A stretch of 50,192 nucleotides of DNA from positions 1 to 50,192 of the forward strand of contig CAININ010000093.1 in NCBI GenBank assembly GCA_903849265.1. The letters run 5' to 3'. A program made the translations under genes and the position numbers. The notes beneath the pieces are model-generated. The model did no database searches and had not been told where the DNA came from. It saw only the letters and a program-made list of their open reading frames with translations. Shown here piece by piece: positions 20,245 through 29,164 of the stretch (its first letter is position 1; each line of letters begins with the position of its first letter). The DNA is from an uncultured Acidimicrobiaceae bacterium (lineage in GTDB: Bacteria > Actinomycetota > Acidimicrobiia > Acidimicrobiales > RAAP-2).

Positions 20245-21458
20245 GGCGTCTCCTCGGTAGGGGCCTCTGCCCGTGCGGTGCTTGGTGGGGAGCTTCGGGC
20301 CGTTTGGCCTATGTCGCCACGGGGCCAGGCGGCGACCTCGGCTAGGACCTCGTCGGTGTGCTGGCCGCTGAGGGCCGCCGGCCGATGGACGGTGGGGCCG
20401 TCGAAGGCCGAGAACCGGACTGGCTGGGGGATCACCTTGTAGGTGCCGGCCAGCGGATGCTCGTCCTCAGGCAGGGCATCGACCAGCTCCTCGAGGGTCG
20501 GGACGGCGGATGCCGGGATGTTGGACTCGGCACAGAAGGCCAGCCACTCGGCTGTGGTGCGACCGGTGAGGACGGCAGCGACGTCGCTGTAGAGGCTGTC
20601 GGCGTGGGCGATCCTGGAGCGTGCGCTCTGGATCCGCTCGTCTTCGACGAGTTCGGGCCGGCCGCCCTCGCGGAACAGGTCCTCGTAGTTCTCCCGGGTG
20701 TAGGCCAGCACGTTGATCCAGCCGTCGGACGTGCGTTGAGGCTTGCGTTCGGGATTGAGAATGCGGGGGTAGCCGGGTGGGCCCTGCGGAGGGACGGCGG
20801 TGGCGGCACCGGCGTGCTCGACCAGGGTGAAGGCGGTCAGCACGTCGATCATGGGAACCTCGACCCGCTGCCCCTCACCGGTCCGTTCGCGGTGCAAGAG
20901 GGCGGCAAGCACGGCGTAGGTGATGGTCAGCCCGCTCACTTTGTCCGCCACCAGCGTGGGGACGAGAACCGGTTCGCCCCCTTGTCTGCGGAAGGTGTCG
21001 GGGATGCCCGATCCGGCCTGGATGACGTCGTCGTAGGCCGGGGCATCAGCGGCAGGGGAGTCAGAGGGATAGCCCTGGGCCTGGCAGAAGACGATGTCGG
21101 GGCGCACTTCGGCAACGTCCTCGTAGGTGAGCCGGAGCCGGGCGAGTGTCCCTGGTCGGAGGTTGGTGATCAGCACGTCACAAGTGGCGGCAATGTCGAG
21201 CACCCGCTCGCGGTCAGCGGGGTCCTTCAGGTCGAGGACCACGTTGCGCTTGTTGCGAAGCAGATTGAGGGCGATCCCGGAGAGCTGGGGCACGGGTCCC
21301 GGCGTCATGACCCGACTCAAGGTTCCCTTGGGATCTTCAACGGTGATCACGTCGGCCCCCAGGTCACCGAGGATCTGGGTGGCGAGCGGGCCCATGACGA
21401 CCGAGCTGAGGTCGAGCACGCGCACGCCGTGCAACGGGCCCGGCGACGTGGATGGCAT
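20241..21458 (-). CDS. CaiB/BaiF (family III) CoA-transferase
   Basis: LHGVRVLDLSSVVMGPLATQILGDLGADVITVEDPKGTLSR, RNKRNVVLDLKDPADRERVLDIAATCDVLITNLRPG. SD AAAGGA before ATG 21458. Confidence 0.93.
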   Translation of the reverse strand: MPSTSPGPLHGVRVLDLSSVVMGPLATQILGDLGADVITVEDPKGTLSRVMTPGPVPQLSGIALNLLRNKRNVVLDLKDPADRERVLDIAATCDVLITNLRPGTLARLRLTYEDVAEVRPDIVFCQAQGYPSDSPAADAPAYDDVIQAGSGIPDTFRRQGGEPVLVPTLVADKVSGLTITYAVLAALLHRERTGEGQRVEVPMIDVLTAFTLVEHAGAATAVPPQGPPGYPRILNPERKPQRTSDGWINVLAYTRENYEDLFREGGRPELVEDERIQSARSRIAHADSLYSDVAAVLTGRTTAEWLAFCAESNIPASAVPTLEELVDALPEDEHPLAGTYKVIPQPVRFSAFDGPTVHRPAALSGQHTDEVLAEVAAWPRGDIGQTARSSPPSTARAEAPTEETP

Positions 21459-21567
21459 AAGGGGGTCCTTTGGCGCAGTGACCGGTGCACCGGCATGGGT
21501 GGGGCGGAATGTCCGAGGCGGCATGGGTGGAGCAGCCAATGGTAGCGATCCGCTCCGTGTGACCCGG

Positions 21568-21603
21568 GGCGGCGGCTCGGGCGGCGGCTCCGGCGGCGGC
21601 TCC
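21568..21603. repeat. 12-bp tandem repeat x3 (ggcggcggctcS) in the CoA-transferase/ssb intergenic region
   Basis: ggcggcggctcg/ggcggcggctcc/ggcggcggctcc. Confidence 0.95.
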
Positions 21604-21783
21604 GGCGCGACAAATGAAGGACGTCGTCCCAGGTGGTCAGAGGTGTCGACTGGTCAGCAAGGTACGAGGGCGGGTTCCGGCAAGGTGGTCGATCCAAGGT
21701 GCCGGTGTCGCCCGATCGGGCGGCCCGCCTGGTGTCGACAGCGCCCGGCGGCGATGCACTCCGGTGCACGGAAGGGACCACAT

Positions 21784-22203
21784 ATGAGCAGTGCGACCAC
21801 TACCACGATCATCGGGAACCTCACCAGGGATCCCGAGATCCGCTACACCCGGGACGGCCAGGCGACCACCAACCTGGGCATCGCCGCCAACCGGAGATGG
21901 CAGAACCGGGAGACCAACGAGTGGGAGGAGTCGACGTCCTTCTTCGATGTCGTCATCTGGAGGGACCTCGCCGAAAATGTGGCCCTCAGCCTCACCAAGG
22001 GGATGCGGGTCATCGTGACCGGCCGACTCGAGCAGCGCAGCTGGGAGACCGAAGAGGGCGACCGGCGCTTCAAGGTGGAGATCGTGGCCGACGAGGTCGG
22101 TCCTGCACTCCGCTTCGCCACCGTCGATGTCCATCGGGTGGTGCGGCCGGCATCCGAGGGCGACAGCGGCGCTCCCTTCGATGGGGGGTCGATCGATGGC
22201 TGA
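21784..22203 (+). CDS. ssb: Single-stranded DNA-binding protein paralogue
   Basis: TIIGNLTRDPEIRYTRDGQATTNLGIAANRRWQNRETNEWEESTSFFDVVIWRDLAENVALSLTKGMRVIVTGRLEQRSWE OB-fold. Confidence 0.92.
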   Translation: MSSATTTTIIGNLTRDPEIRYTRDGQATTNLGIAANRRWQNRETNEWEESTSFFDVVIWRDLAENVALSLTKGMRVIVTGRLEQRSWETEEGDRRFKVEIVADEVGPALRFATVDVHRVVRPASEGDSGAPFDGGSIDG

Positions 22204-22387
22204 GGCACCGTCGATCGCCCCGGTGCACTTCTGCCCGTCGGTCGTGCTGTCCAAGGAGGAGGCGTTCAGCGCGTGCCAGGCCCTGGCCGATGCGGGCCGG
22301 GCCCTGGTCCGTACCGGTGGCACCGACGAGGCGGACTCACTCGGGTCGCTCTTCGTTCTGCTCGAGGAGCGCCTGGTCACCGCGTGA
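22196..22387 (+). CDS. Small hypothetical protein coupled to ssb
   Basis: 63-aa ORF overlapping the ssb stop by 8 bp: MAEAPSIAPVHFCPSVVLSKEEAFSACQALADAGRALVRTGGTDEADSLGSLFVLLEERLVTA. Confidence 0.6.
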   Translation: MAEAPSIAPVHFCPSVVLSKEEAFSACQALADAGRALVRTGGTDEADSLGSLFVLLEERLVTA

Positions 22388-22401
22388 CCAACCCACGCGC
22401 A

Positions 22402-22431
22402 TCCGCCCCCGACGCATCGGTCGGGGGCGGA
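22402..22431. terminator. Bidirectional terminator-like hairpin
   Basis: TCCGCCCCCGAC-gcatcg-GTCGGGGGCGGA, perfect 12-bp stem between convergent ssb unit and msrB. Confidence 0.8.
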
Positions 22432-22487
22432 CAGGGCGTGGACGCCGGGAGTGTTTGTCAGGGACCGTGAGGCGCAGACGCCCGGCG

Positions 22488-22910
22488 TCAGCCTTCGGTG
22501 CGTTCGAACTCGAGGGAGAGCGAGTTGACGCAGTAGCGAAGGCCGGTGGGAGCCGGGCCATCGGGAAACACGTGACCGAGGTGGCCGCCGCAGCGTGCAC
22601 AAGTGATTTCGGTGCGGCGCATTCCGAACGACTTGTCGACGTGCTCCACGATGGTCCCCTCCGAGAGGGCATGGGTGAAGCTCGGCCATCCGGAGCCGGA
22701 GTCGAACTTGGTGGAGGTCGGGAACAGCTCGGCCCCGCAACCGGCGCAGGTGAACATGCCGCTGCCCTCGACGTGGAGGAGCTCGCCCGACCAGGCCGGC
22801 TCGGTGCCCTTCTGGCGCAGGACGGCATAGCGCTCGGGGGAGAGGCGGGACTTCCATTCGTCGTCGGTCAACTCGACCTTGGCAGTGGCGGGCTCGTCGG
22901 TGGTGCTCAT
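22488..22910 (-). CDS. msrB: Peptide-methionine (R)-S-oxide reductase
   Basis: CAGCGAELFPTSTKFDSGSGWPSF, RTEITCARCGGHLGHVFPDGPAPTGLRYCVNSLSLEF; SD AGAGGAG. Confidence 0.96.
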   Translation of the reverse strand: MSTTDEPATAKVELTDDEWKSRLSPERYAVLRQKGTEPAWSGELLHVEGSGMFTCAGCGAELFPTSTKFDSGSGWPSFTHALSEGTIVEHVDKSFGMRRTEITCARCGGHLGHVFPDGPAPTGLRYCVNSLSLEFERTEG

Positions 22911-23230
22911 GGGAACTCCTCTGTTCTCGTTCATTCTTCTGTCTGCGGATGCGGTCCACTCGGTACACGTGGGGCGATGCCGGCCCGTCGGTACCGACCG
23001 GGATGAAGGGAGGTACCCCCACCCTGACGGGTCCGGTCCCCACATGCTCAATTGAAGAACGCCGGAGAGGTCGCAGGTGTTCCCGGACCAGTTCTGCGAT
23101 GTACCTCGACATCCGTCGGGCGGTCGGGTCCGAAAACCTTTTTGCTAACGTCGCGCCAGATTCGCACGTGTGCCCCAGCCGCCGAGCGGTCACCCCTTCC
23201 CATCAGCAACTCTCCCCAGGACGACGCCCA

Positions 23231-24421
23231 ATGGACCTTCGAGATCTACCCGAGGACGAGGCTTTCCGTGCCGAAATCCAGGCCTGGCTGGCCGAAAACG
23301 TGGTGGGGGAGTTCGCCGCCCTAGGTGGCCGGGGGGGCTCTGGCGACGAGACCTACGGCTTCGATGTCCGCCTCGAATGGGAGCGGGTCCTGGCCGCTGG
23401 CGGATGGACCTGCCTCGGGTGGCCTGTCGAGTTCGGCGGGCGGGGGGCCTCCATCTCTCATCAGGTGATCTTCAACGAGGAGTACGTGAAGGCCAAGGCC
23501 CCGGGGCGGGTCAGCATCCTCGGCGAGGGACTACTCGGACCGACCCTCATCCAATACGGGAGCAAGGCTCAGCAGGACCGCTTCCTGCCGCGCATCGTGG
23601 ACGGGACCGAGCTGTGGTGCCAGGGCTACTCGGAGCCGAACGCTGGAAGCGACCTGGCCAACGTGGCCACCCGGGCTGAGCTCGATGGCGACGAATGGGT
23701 CATCACCGGACAGAAGGTGTGGACGTCGCTCGCTCACCAGTCCGACTGGTGCTTCGTGGTCTGTCGGACCGAGCCCGGATCCCTGCGGCACAAAGGACTG
23801 TCCTACCTGCTCGTTCCGATGGACCAGCCCGGCGTGGAGATCCGCCCCATCACCCAGCTGACCAAGACGTCCGAGTTCAACGAAGTCTTCTTCGACGGTG
23901 CCCGCACGGCCAAGGACCTGGTGGTGGGTGAACCAGGAGCGGGGTGGCGGGTGGCGCTGGCCACGTTGGGCTACGAACGCGGCGTGGGCCTGCTCGGCCA
24001 TCAGCTCTCGTTCCGACGTGAGCTCGACCACCTCATCGCCACCGCCCAGGGCAACGGGCGAGCAGGCGACCCGGTCATCCGTCAGCGTCTGGCTCGGTCG
24101 TACGTCGAACTCGAGGTGCTCCGCTACAACACGTTGCGCAGCCTGTCGGGCTACGACGGACCGGATGCCCCGGCCGAGGCGTCGATCATCAAGCTGTTCT
24201 GGGCCACCTGGCACCGCGACCTTGGTGAGCTGGCCATGGACGTCCGGGGCCCGGCGGGACTGGTGGCCGAGGCCGCGCCGTACGAGCTGGACGAGTTCCA
24301 GCGCACGTTCCTGTTCAGCCGGTCCGAGACCATCTACGGCGGCTCCAACGAGATTCAGAAGAACATCATCGGTGAACGGGTCCTCGGCCTGCCGCCCGAA
24401 CCCAAGGGAGACCTGCGATGA
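23231..24421 (+). CDS. fadE30: Acyl-CoA dehydrogenase, FadE30-like
   Basis: ELWCQGYSEPNAGSDLANVATRAELDGDEWVITGQKVWTSLAHQSDWCFVVCRTE, ETIYGGSNEIQKNIIGERVLGLP. Resembles FadE30 from memory and is followed by an IpdF-like SDR. Confidence 0.8.
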   Translation: MDLRDLPEDEAFRAEIQAWLAENVVGEFAALGGRGGSGDETYGFDVRLEWERVLAAGGWTCLGWPVEFGGRGASISHQVIFNEEYVKAKAPGRVSILGEGLLGPTLIQYGSKAQQDRFLPRIVDGTELWCQGYSEPNAGSDLANVATRAELDGDEWVITGQKVWTSLAHQSDWCFVVCRTEPGSLRHKGLSYLLVPMDQPGVEIRPITQLTKTSEFNEVFFDGARTAKDLVVGEPGAGWRVALATLGYERGVGLLGHQLSFRRELDHLIATAQGNGRAGDPVIRQRLARSYVELEVLRYNTLRSLSGYDGPDAPAEASIIKLFWATWHRDLGELAMDVRGPAGLVAEAAPYELDEFQRTFLFSRSETIYGGSNEIQKNIIGERVLGLPPEPKGDLR

Positions 24422-25230
24422 CCGACACGACCAGGACGATGCCAACTGCCCCCGAGCCCCCAGCGGGTCACGGCCTGCTGACCGGCAAGATTGTGGTGGT
24501 GACGGCCGCGGCCGGCACCGGCATCGGCTTCGCCACGGCCAAGCGATGCATCGAAGAGGGCGCCACCGTGGTGGTGTCGGACACGCATGAGCGCCGACTC
24601 GGCGAGACCGCCGACATCCTGGCGGCACTGCCCGAGTCCAAGGGCGTCCGCCCGCTGGCCGTCGTGTGCAATGTCACCGACGAGCAACAGGTGCAAGGGC
24701 TCTATGACGCAGCGGTGGCCGAGCACGGACGCTTCGACGTGGCCGTCAACAACGCCGGCCTCGGCGGGCAGGTCGATGTGGTCGACATGACCGACGACCA
24801 GTGGGACCTCGTCCTCGACGTCACCCTCACGGGCACCTTCCGGTGCACCCGTGCTGCACTGCGCCACTTCTACTCGCGTGAGGGCGGCGGGGTCATCGTC
24901 AACAACGCCTCGGTGCTCGGGTGGCGGGCCCAGGCCGGGCAGTCCCACTACGCCGCGGCCAAGGCTGGCGTGATGGCGCTGACCCGGTGCTCGGCTGTCG
25001 AGGCCGCTCCGCACGGGGTCCGCATCAACGCCGTGTCGCCCAGCCTGGCGGTCCATCCCTTCCTCAACAAGGTGATGGCCGACGAGGAGCTGGCTGTGCT
25101 CGCGAGTCGCGAAGTGTTCGGCCGAGGTGCTGAGGTGTGGGAGGTGGCGAACGTGATCGCCTTCTTGGCCAGTGACTACGCCACCTTCATGACCGGCGAA
25201 GTGGTCTCCGTCTCCAGCCAGCACGCCTGA
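24418..25230 (+). CDS. ipdF: Short-chain dehydrogenase/reductase, IpdF-like
   Basis: VVVTAAAGTGIGFATAKRCIEEGATVVVSDTHERRLGET, NNAGLGGQVDVVDMTDDQWDLVLDVTLTGTFRCTRAALRHF, NNASVLGWRAQAGQSHYAAAKAGVMALTRCSAVEA; overlaps FadE30-like CDS. Confidence 0.75.
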   Translation: MTDTTRTMPTAPEPPAGHGLLTGKIVVVTAAAGTGIGFATAKRCIEEGATVVVSDTHERRLGETADILAALPESKGVRPLAVVCNVTDEQQVQGLYDAAVAEHGRFDVAVNNAGLGGQVDVVDMTDDQWDLVLDVTLTGTFRCTRAALRHFYSREGGGVIVNNASVLGWRAQAGQSHYAAAKAGVMALTRCSAVEAAPHGVRINAVSPSLAVHPFLNKVMADEELAVLASREVFGRGAEVWEVANVIAFLASDYATFMTGEVVSVSSQHA

Positions 25231-25442
25231 TCAGAACCGGCTAGCGCGGAACCGGGGGACCGGACTGGCCATCAGCTTGCCCCTGACCGCTGCTTTGGAA
25301 CGCGGTGCGTGCGACGAGCGAATACTTACGGCTCGATCCGTGCGACTGTGCCGACCCGGTCGATGCTCCGATCGAACATGGACTGAGTCTTGGGCAGGTC
25401 GCACCGGTATCGATCACATGACAAACCTGACGATCTCTGTTG

Positions 25443-25460
25443 TGCATACGATCGTATGCA
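25443..25460. promoter_or_regulatory. 18-bp perfect palindrome at the vapB start, candidate TA autoregulatory operator
   Basis: TGCATACGATCGTATGCA equals its own reverse complement; contains TACGAT and overlaps ATG 25456. Confidence 0.7.
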
Positions 25461-25725
25461 TGAGGATCGTTCCAAGCAGGTAGACCGCATTTCCGTGACC
25501 ATGGACCCCGAGTTGGGCGCCGCAGTCCGAAACGCCGCCGACCAGGCCGGATCCAGTGTGTCGGCATGGTTGGCTGCCGCCGCATCCGACCGGCTCCGGA
25601 TTCAGCTGCTCGGATCCGCCCTCGACGCATGGGAGGCCGAAAGCAGTCCCTTCAGTGAGGCCGAGCTCGATGATGCGGCCCGCACGCTCGGTGTGCGCCG
25701 GCGAGCCAGCCGAGCCACGACCTGA
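25456..25725 (+). CDS. vapB: VapB-like antitoxin
   Basis: Short RHH-like ORF (RISVTMDPELGAAVRNAADQAGSSVSAWLAAAASDRLR) overlapping a PIN ORF (TGATG). Start could also be GTG 25495 or ATG 25501. Confidence 0.75.
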   Translation: MHEDRSKQVDRISVTMDPELGAAVRNAADQAGSSVSAWLAAAASDRLRIQLLGSALDAWEAESSPFSEAELDDAARTLGVRRRASRATT

Positions 25726-26102
25726 TGCCGCTGGTCCTCGATGCCGGGGCGCTGATCGCCGTGGACCGCCAGGACCGCTTGATCGGGGCCATCCTCCGAC
25801 TGGCGCATCAAGAGCAGCTGTCGGTTCGAACGAGCGCAGTCGTTGTCGCCCAGGTGTGGCGGGGCGGTGGACGACAGGCCAACCTGGCTCGGGTGCTGGC
25901 CGGAATCGACGCCGTTGGTCTCGACGACTCTGCTGGTCGATCGGTCGGAGCCCTGCTGCAGCAAAGCCGGACGGACGACGTAGTGCACGGGCATCTGGCC
26001 TTGGTCGTCCAGCCGGGCGACGTAGTCCTCACCAGCGACGCCGACGACATCAACGCCATCCTCGGTGCCCGTGACGTCGAGGCCGCCGTCCGTTCCATCT
26101 GA
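25725..26102 (+). CDS. vapC: PIN-domain VapC-like toxin
   Basis: LVLDAGALIAVDRQDR, RTSAVVVAQVWRGGGRQANLARVLAG, TDDVVHGHLALVVQPGDVVLTSDADDINAI. Confidence 0.82.
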   Translation: MPLVLDAGALIAVDRQDRLIGAILRLAHQEQLSVRTSAVVVAQVWRGGGRQANLARVLAGIDAVGLDDSAGRSVGALLQQSRTDDVVHGHLALVVQPGDVVLTSDADDINAILGARDVEAAVRSI

Positions 26103-26222
26103 CCTACGCGGAGGTTCTTCCGTGAGGCAATGAATGGTCCAACGGGGCGACCGACGCGCAAGAAGCAGTTGCATCGACTGGGGCACGGTGAGGCAGTCAG
26201 GGCGATGCACTACCCTGACGGC

Positions 26223-27869
26223 GTGTCAGATGTGACTGATCCAAGGGGGGACCTGGAGTGGGGGACGCTCCCCGGCCTCGTCCAGGACGCCGCGGCCCGA
26301 TTCGGCGAGGCCGAGGCCATCGTGGACCTGCACGGCCCCGGTGGGACGATCACTCGATGGTCGTTCGACCGCTTGGCCGAAGAGGTCGCCACCGCCACTC
26401 GTGCCGTCATGGCCAGGGGCATCGAACCGGGCGACCGGGTAGCCATCTGGGCCCCGAACTGCGCCGAATGGGTCGTGGCCGCACTAGGCGCCGTCGGCGC
26501 CGGCGCCGTCTTGGTCCCCCTCAACACCCGATACAAGGGAGCCGAGGCGGCATACATCCTGCGCGCCTCGGGGGCCCGGCTGCTCTTTACCGTCCAGGGG
26601 TTCCTGGGCACCGACTACCCGGCGATGCTCGACGAGGCCATCAGCGCCGGTGATCCTGTGCCTGCGCTGGAGGCCGTCATCGTGCTCCGGACCGATGACG
26701 CCGGCACGCCGGTGACCGGTGGTGCCGTGGCGTGGGACGACTTCCTGGCTGGCGCCGAACGGTGCGAGCCCGATGTGGCCGCAGGCCGTACGGCGTCCAT
26801 CACCCCGGACGACGTGTGCGACCTGGTCTTCACCTCGGGGACGACGGGCAACCCCAAGGGTGCGATGACCACCCACAGCCAGACGCTGCGGACGTTCGCC
26901 ACCTGGGCCGAGGTAGTCGGCCTGCGGGCCGGCGACCGCTACCTCATCGTCAATCCGTTCTTCCACACCTTCGGGTACAAGGCCGGCATCCTGGCCTGCC
27001 TGATGGCCGGGGCGACCATGGTGCCCGAGCCGGTGTTCGACGTCGGCGTGATCCTGCAGCGTGTGTCTGAGGAGCGGATCTCGGTGCTGCCCGGCCCGCC
27101 CACCATCTTCCAGTCGATCCTCGACCATCCAGAGCGGAGCTCGTTCGACCTGTCGACGCTGCGGCTGGTGGTGACTGGTGCCGCCGTCATCCCGGTTGAG
27201 TTGATCGAGTCGCTCTGGTCGGATCTCGGCATCGAAACAGTGCTGACCGCCTACGGGCTGACCGAAGCCACCGGGACTGTGACCATGTGCCGACAGGGCG
27301 ACTCGGCCGAGATCATCGCCACCACCTCGGGTCGAGCCATTCCGGACGTCGAAGTCCGGATCATCGACGCTGACGGCAACGAGCTCGAGGTTGGCGAGCA
27401 GGGGGAGATCGTGGTCCGGGGCTACAACGTCATGTCCGGCTACCTCGACGCCCCCGAAGCCACCGCAGAGGCCATCGACCGCGGCGATTGGCTGCACACC
27501 GGCGACATCGGCTTCTTGGACGACGCCGGCAACTTGGCCATCACCGACCGGCTCAAGGACATGTATGTCAGCGGCGGATTCAACGTCTACCCGGCCGAAG
27601 TCGAGGCCGTCCTGCGCCGGCACCCTGGCGTGGCCCAGGTGTCCGTCATCGGCATTCCCGACCGCCGGATGGGCGAGGTCGGCCTGGCCGTGGTGGTGCC
27701 CGCACCCGGTGCCGACGCCGAAGCCGTGGCTACCGCCCTGCCCGGATTCGCCAAGGACCAGCTGGCCAACTTCAAGGTGCCCCGCCGGGTGGAGGTGGTC
27801 GACGCACTGCCGACCAACGCCAGCGGCAAGGTGCTCAAACGCGAGCTGCGGACCCGGTTCGGGTCCTAG
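26223..27869 (+). CDS. fadD3: AMP-binding acyl-CoA ligase, FadD3-like
   Basis: DLVFTSGTTGNPKGAMTTHSQ, FFHTFGYKAGILACLMAGATMVPEPVFDV, GDWLHTGDIGFLDDAGNLAITDRLKDMYVSGGFNVYPAEVEAVL. GTG 26223 with TACCCT 6 nt upstream. FadD3 from context. Confidence 0.7.
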   Translation: MSDVTDPRGDLEWGTLPGLVQDAAARFGEAEAIVDLHGPGGTITRWSFDRLAEEVATATRAVMARGIEPGDRVAIWAPNCAEWVVAALGAVGAGAVLVPLNTRYKGAEAAYILRASGARLLFTVQGFLGTDYPAMLDEAISAGDPVPALEAVIVLRTDDAGTPVTGGAVAWDDFLAGAERCEPDVAAGRTASITPDDVCDLVFTSGTTGNPKGAMTTHSQTLRTFATWAEVVGLRAGDRYLIVNPFFHTFGYKAGILACLMAGATMVPEPVFDVGVILQRVSEERISVLPGPPTIFQSILDHPERSSFDLSTLRLVVTGAAVIPVELIESLWSDLGIETVLTAYGLTEATGTVTMCRQGDSAEIIATTSGRAIPDVEVRIIDADGNELEVGEQGEIVVRGYNVMSGYLDAPEATAEAIDRGDWLHTGDIGFLDDAGNLAITDRLKDMYVSGGFNVYPAEVEAVLRRHPGVAQVSVIGIPDRRMGEVGLAVVVPAPGADAEAVATALPGFAKDQLANFKVPRRVEVVDALPTNASGKVLKRELRTRFGS

Positions 27870-27938
27870 GCCCCAGATGGGCAACCCGTCAGGCCACCCC
27901 TGCAAGAATCCATTTCACCGACCAACAAGGAGCATCCC

Positions 27939-29045
27939 GTGAGAGGCATCGTCTACACCGGTTCTGGCGTCGAGGTCACCGACGAGTTGGCTATCGGAGA
28001 CCCCGGGCCGACTGAGGTCCGTATCGGCATCGGCGCTGCCGGCGTCTGCCACAGCGACCTCTCGGTCATCAACGGGACCATCCCCTGGAAGGCACCGGCC
28101 GTGCTCGGCCATGAGGGTGCCGGCGTGGTCGAGGCCGTCGGGAGCGAGGTGCGTTCGGTCAAGCCGGGCGACCATGTGGTGATCGCCACCCTGGCCAGCT
28201 GCGGCACGTGCCGGGCATGTGCCACGGGACATCCCACCTGGTGCATCAAAACCCTGGGCAACGTGTCCACGCCGTTCACTTACAAGGGAGAGCCCGCCTC
28301 CAACTTCGCCGCCACGTCGGTGTTCGCCGAGTCGACCATCGTCAAAGAGGTCCAGGCCGTCAAGATCTCGAAGGATGTGCCCATGACCTCGGCCTGCCTG
28401 ATCGGCTGCGGTGTGCTGACCGGGGTGGGCGCTGTCCTCAACCGGGCAAAGGTGCGCGCCGGCGAGACGGCAGCAGTGTTCGGCGTGGGCGGTGTCGGCC
28501 TCAATGTGATCCAGGGGCTGCGGTTGGCCGGTGCGAGCCGCATCATCGCCGTCGACACCCTTGCATCCAAGGAGGGACTCGCTCGCCAGTTCGGTGCCAC
28601 TCACTTCGTCGACGCCTCGGACACTGATGCCGTGGCGGCCATCCGTGAGATCGTGCCGCCCGGACCGTCGACGGTGACGGGCGGGCTTGGTTGGACCGGC
28701 GGGGTCAACTGGTCGTTCGACTGCGTCGGGCACCCGGCCGTGCTTCGCAACGCTCTCGACGTCCTCGACTGGGGTGGCAACGCCCTGGCCATCGGGATCC
28801 CTCCCCAGGGCACCGAGGTCTTGGTCGATGTGAACGCACTGGCCTACGTGGACCGAGGCCTGCTCGGCTGCCGGTATGGGTCGTCACGTCCTCACCACGA
28901 CATCCCGCTCATGGTCGAGCTGTACCTGTCGGGCAAGCTCATGCTCGACGAACTCGTCACCGAGCAGAAGCCCCTCGAGGGCTTCCGCGAGATCGTGGAG
29001 GACATGGAGGCGGGCAAACTCGCCCGAGGTGTCCTCACCTTCTAG
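27939..29045 (+). CDS. Zn-dependent alcohol dehydrogenase (MDR)
   Basis: GVCHSDLSVINGTIPWKAPAVLGHEGAGVVEAVG, CGTCRACATGHPTWC structural Zn Cys, VFGVGGVGLNVIQGLRLAGASRIIAVD; SD aaggag. Confidence 0.92.
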   Translation: MRGIVYTGSGVEVTDELAIGDPGPTEVRIGIGAAGVCHSDLSVINGTIPWKAPAVLGHEGAGVVEAVGSEVRSVKPGDHVVIATLASCGTCRACATGHPTWCIKTLGNVSTPFTYKGEPASNFAATSVFAESTIVKEVQAVKISKDVPMTSACLIGCGVLTGVGAVLNRAKVRAGETAAVFGVGGVGLNVIQGLRLAGASRIIAVDTLASKEGLARQFGATHFVDASDTDAVAAIREIVPPGPSTVTGGLGWTGGVNWSFDCVGHPAVLRNALDVLDWGGNALAIGIPPQGTEVLVDVNALAYVDRGLLGCRYGSSRPHHDIPLMVELYLSGKLMLDELVTEQKPLEGFREIVEDMEAGKLARGVLTF

Positions 29046-29113
29046 GTTCGCTGCTTCGGCGAGGCCAGATCCCACGGGTCGAGGCCTCGGTGGTCAGCAC
29101 GCAGCACGTAGAC

Positions 29114-29137
29114 GGCCCCCGGCGCGAGCCGGGGGCC
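29114..29137. terminator. Bidirectional terminator-like hairpin with GCGA tetraloop
   Basis: GGCCCCCGGC-GCGA-GCCGGGGGCC, perfect 10-bp stem between convergent genes. Confidence 0.85.
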
Positions 29138-29164
29138 GCCGCATGTCACGGATCGGCCGCTCCC

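Noticed and set aside
25460-25483. Second ATG at 25460 with TACGAT 7 nt upstream as a leaderless vapB start
   Set aside because: It is out of frame with the VapB ORF, so the start stays ambiguous between 25456, 25495 and 25501.
25231-26222. vapBC region as a transposon or genomic island
   Set aside because: No transposase, integrase, terminal inverted repeats or target-site duplication seen.
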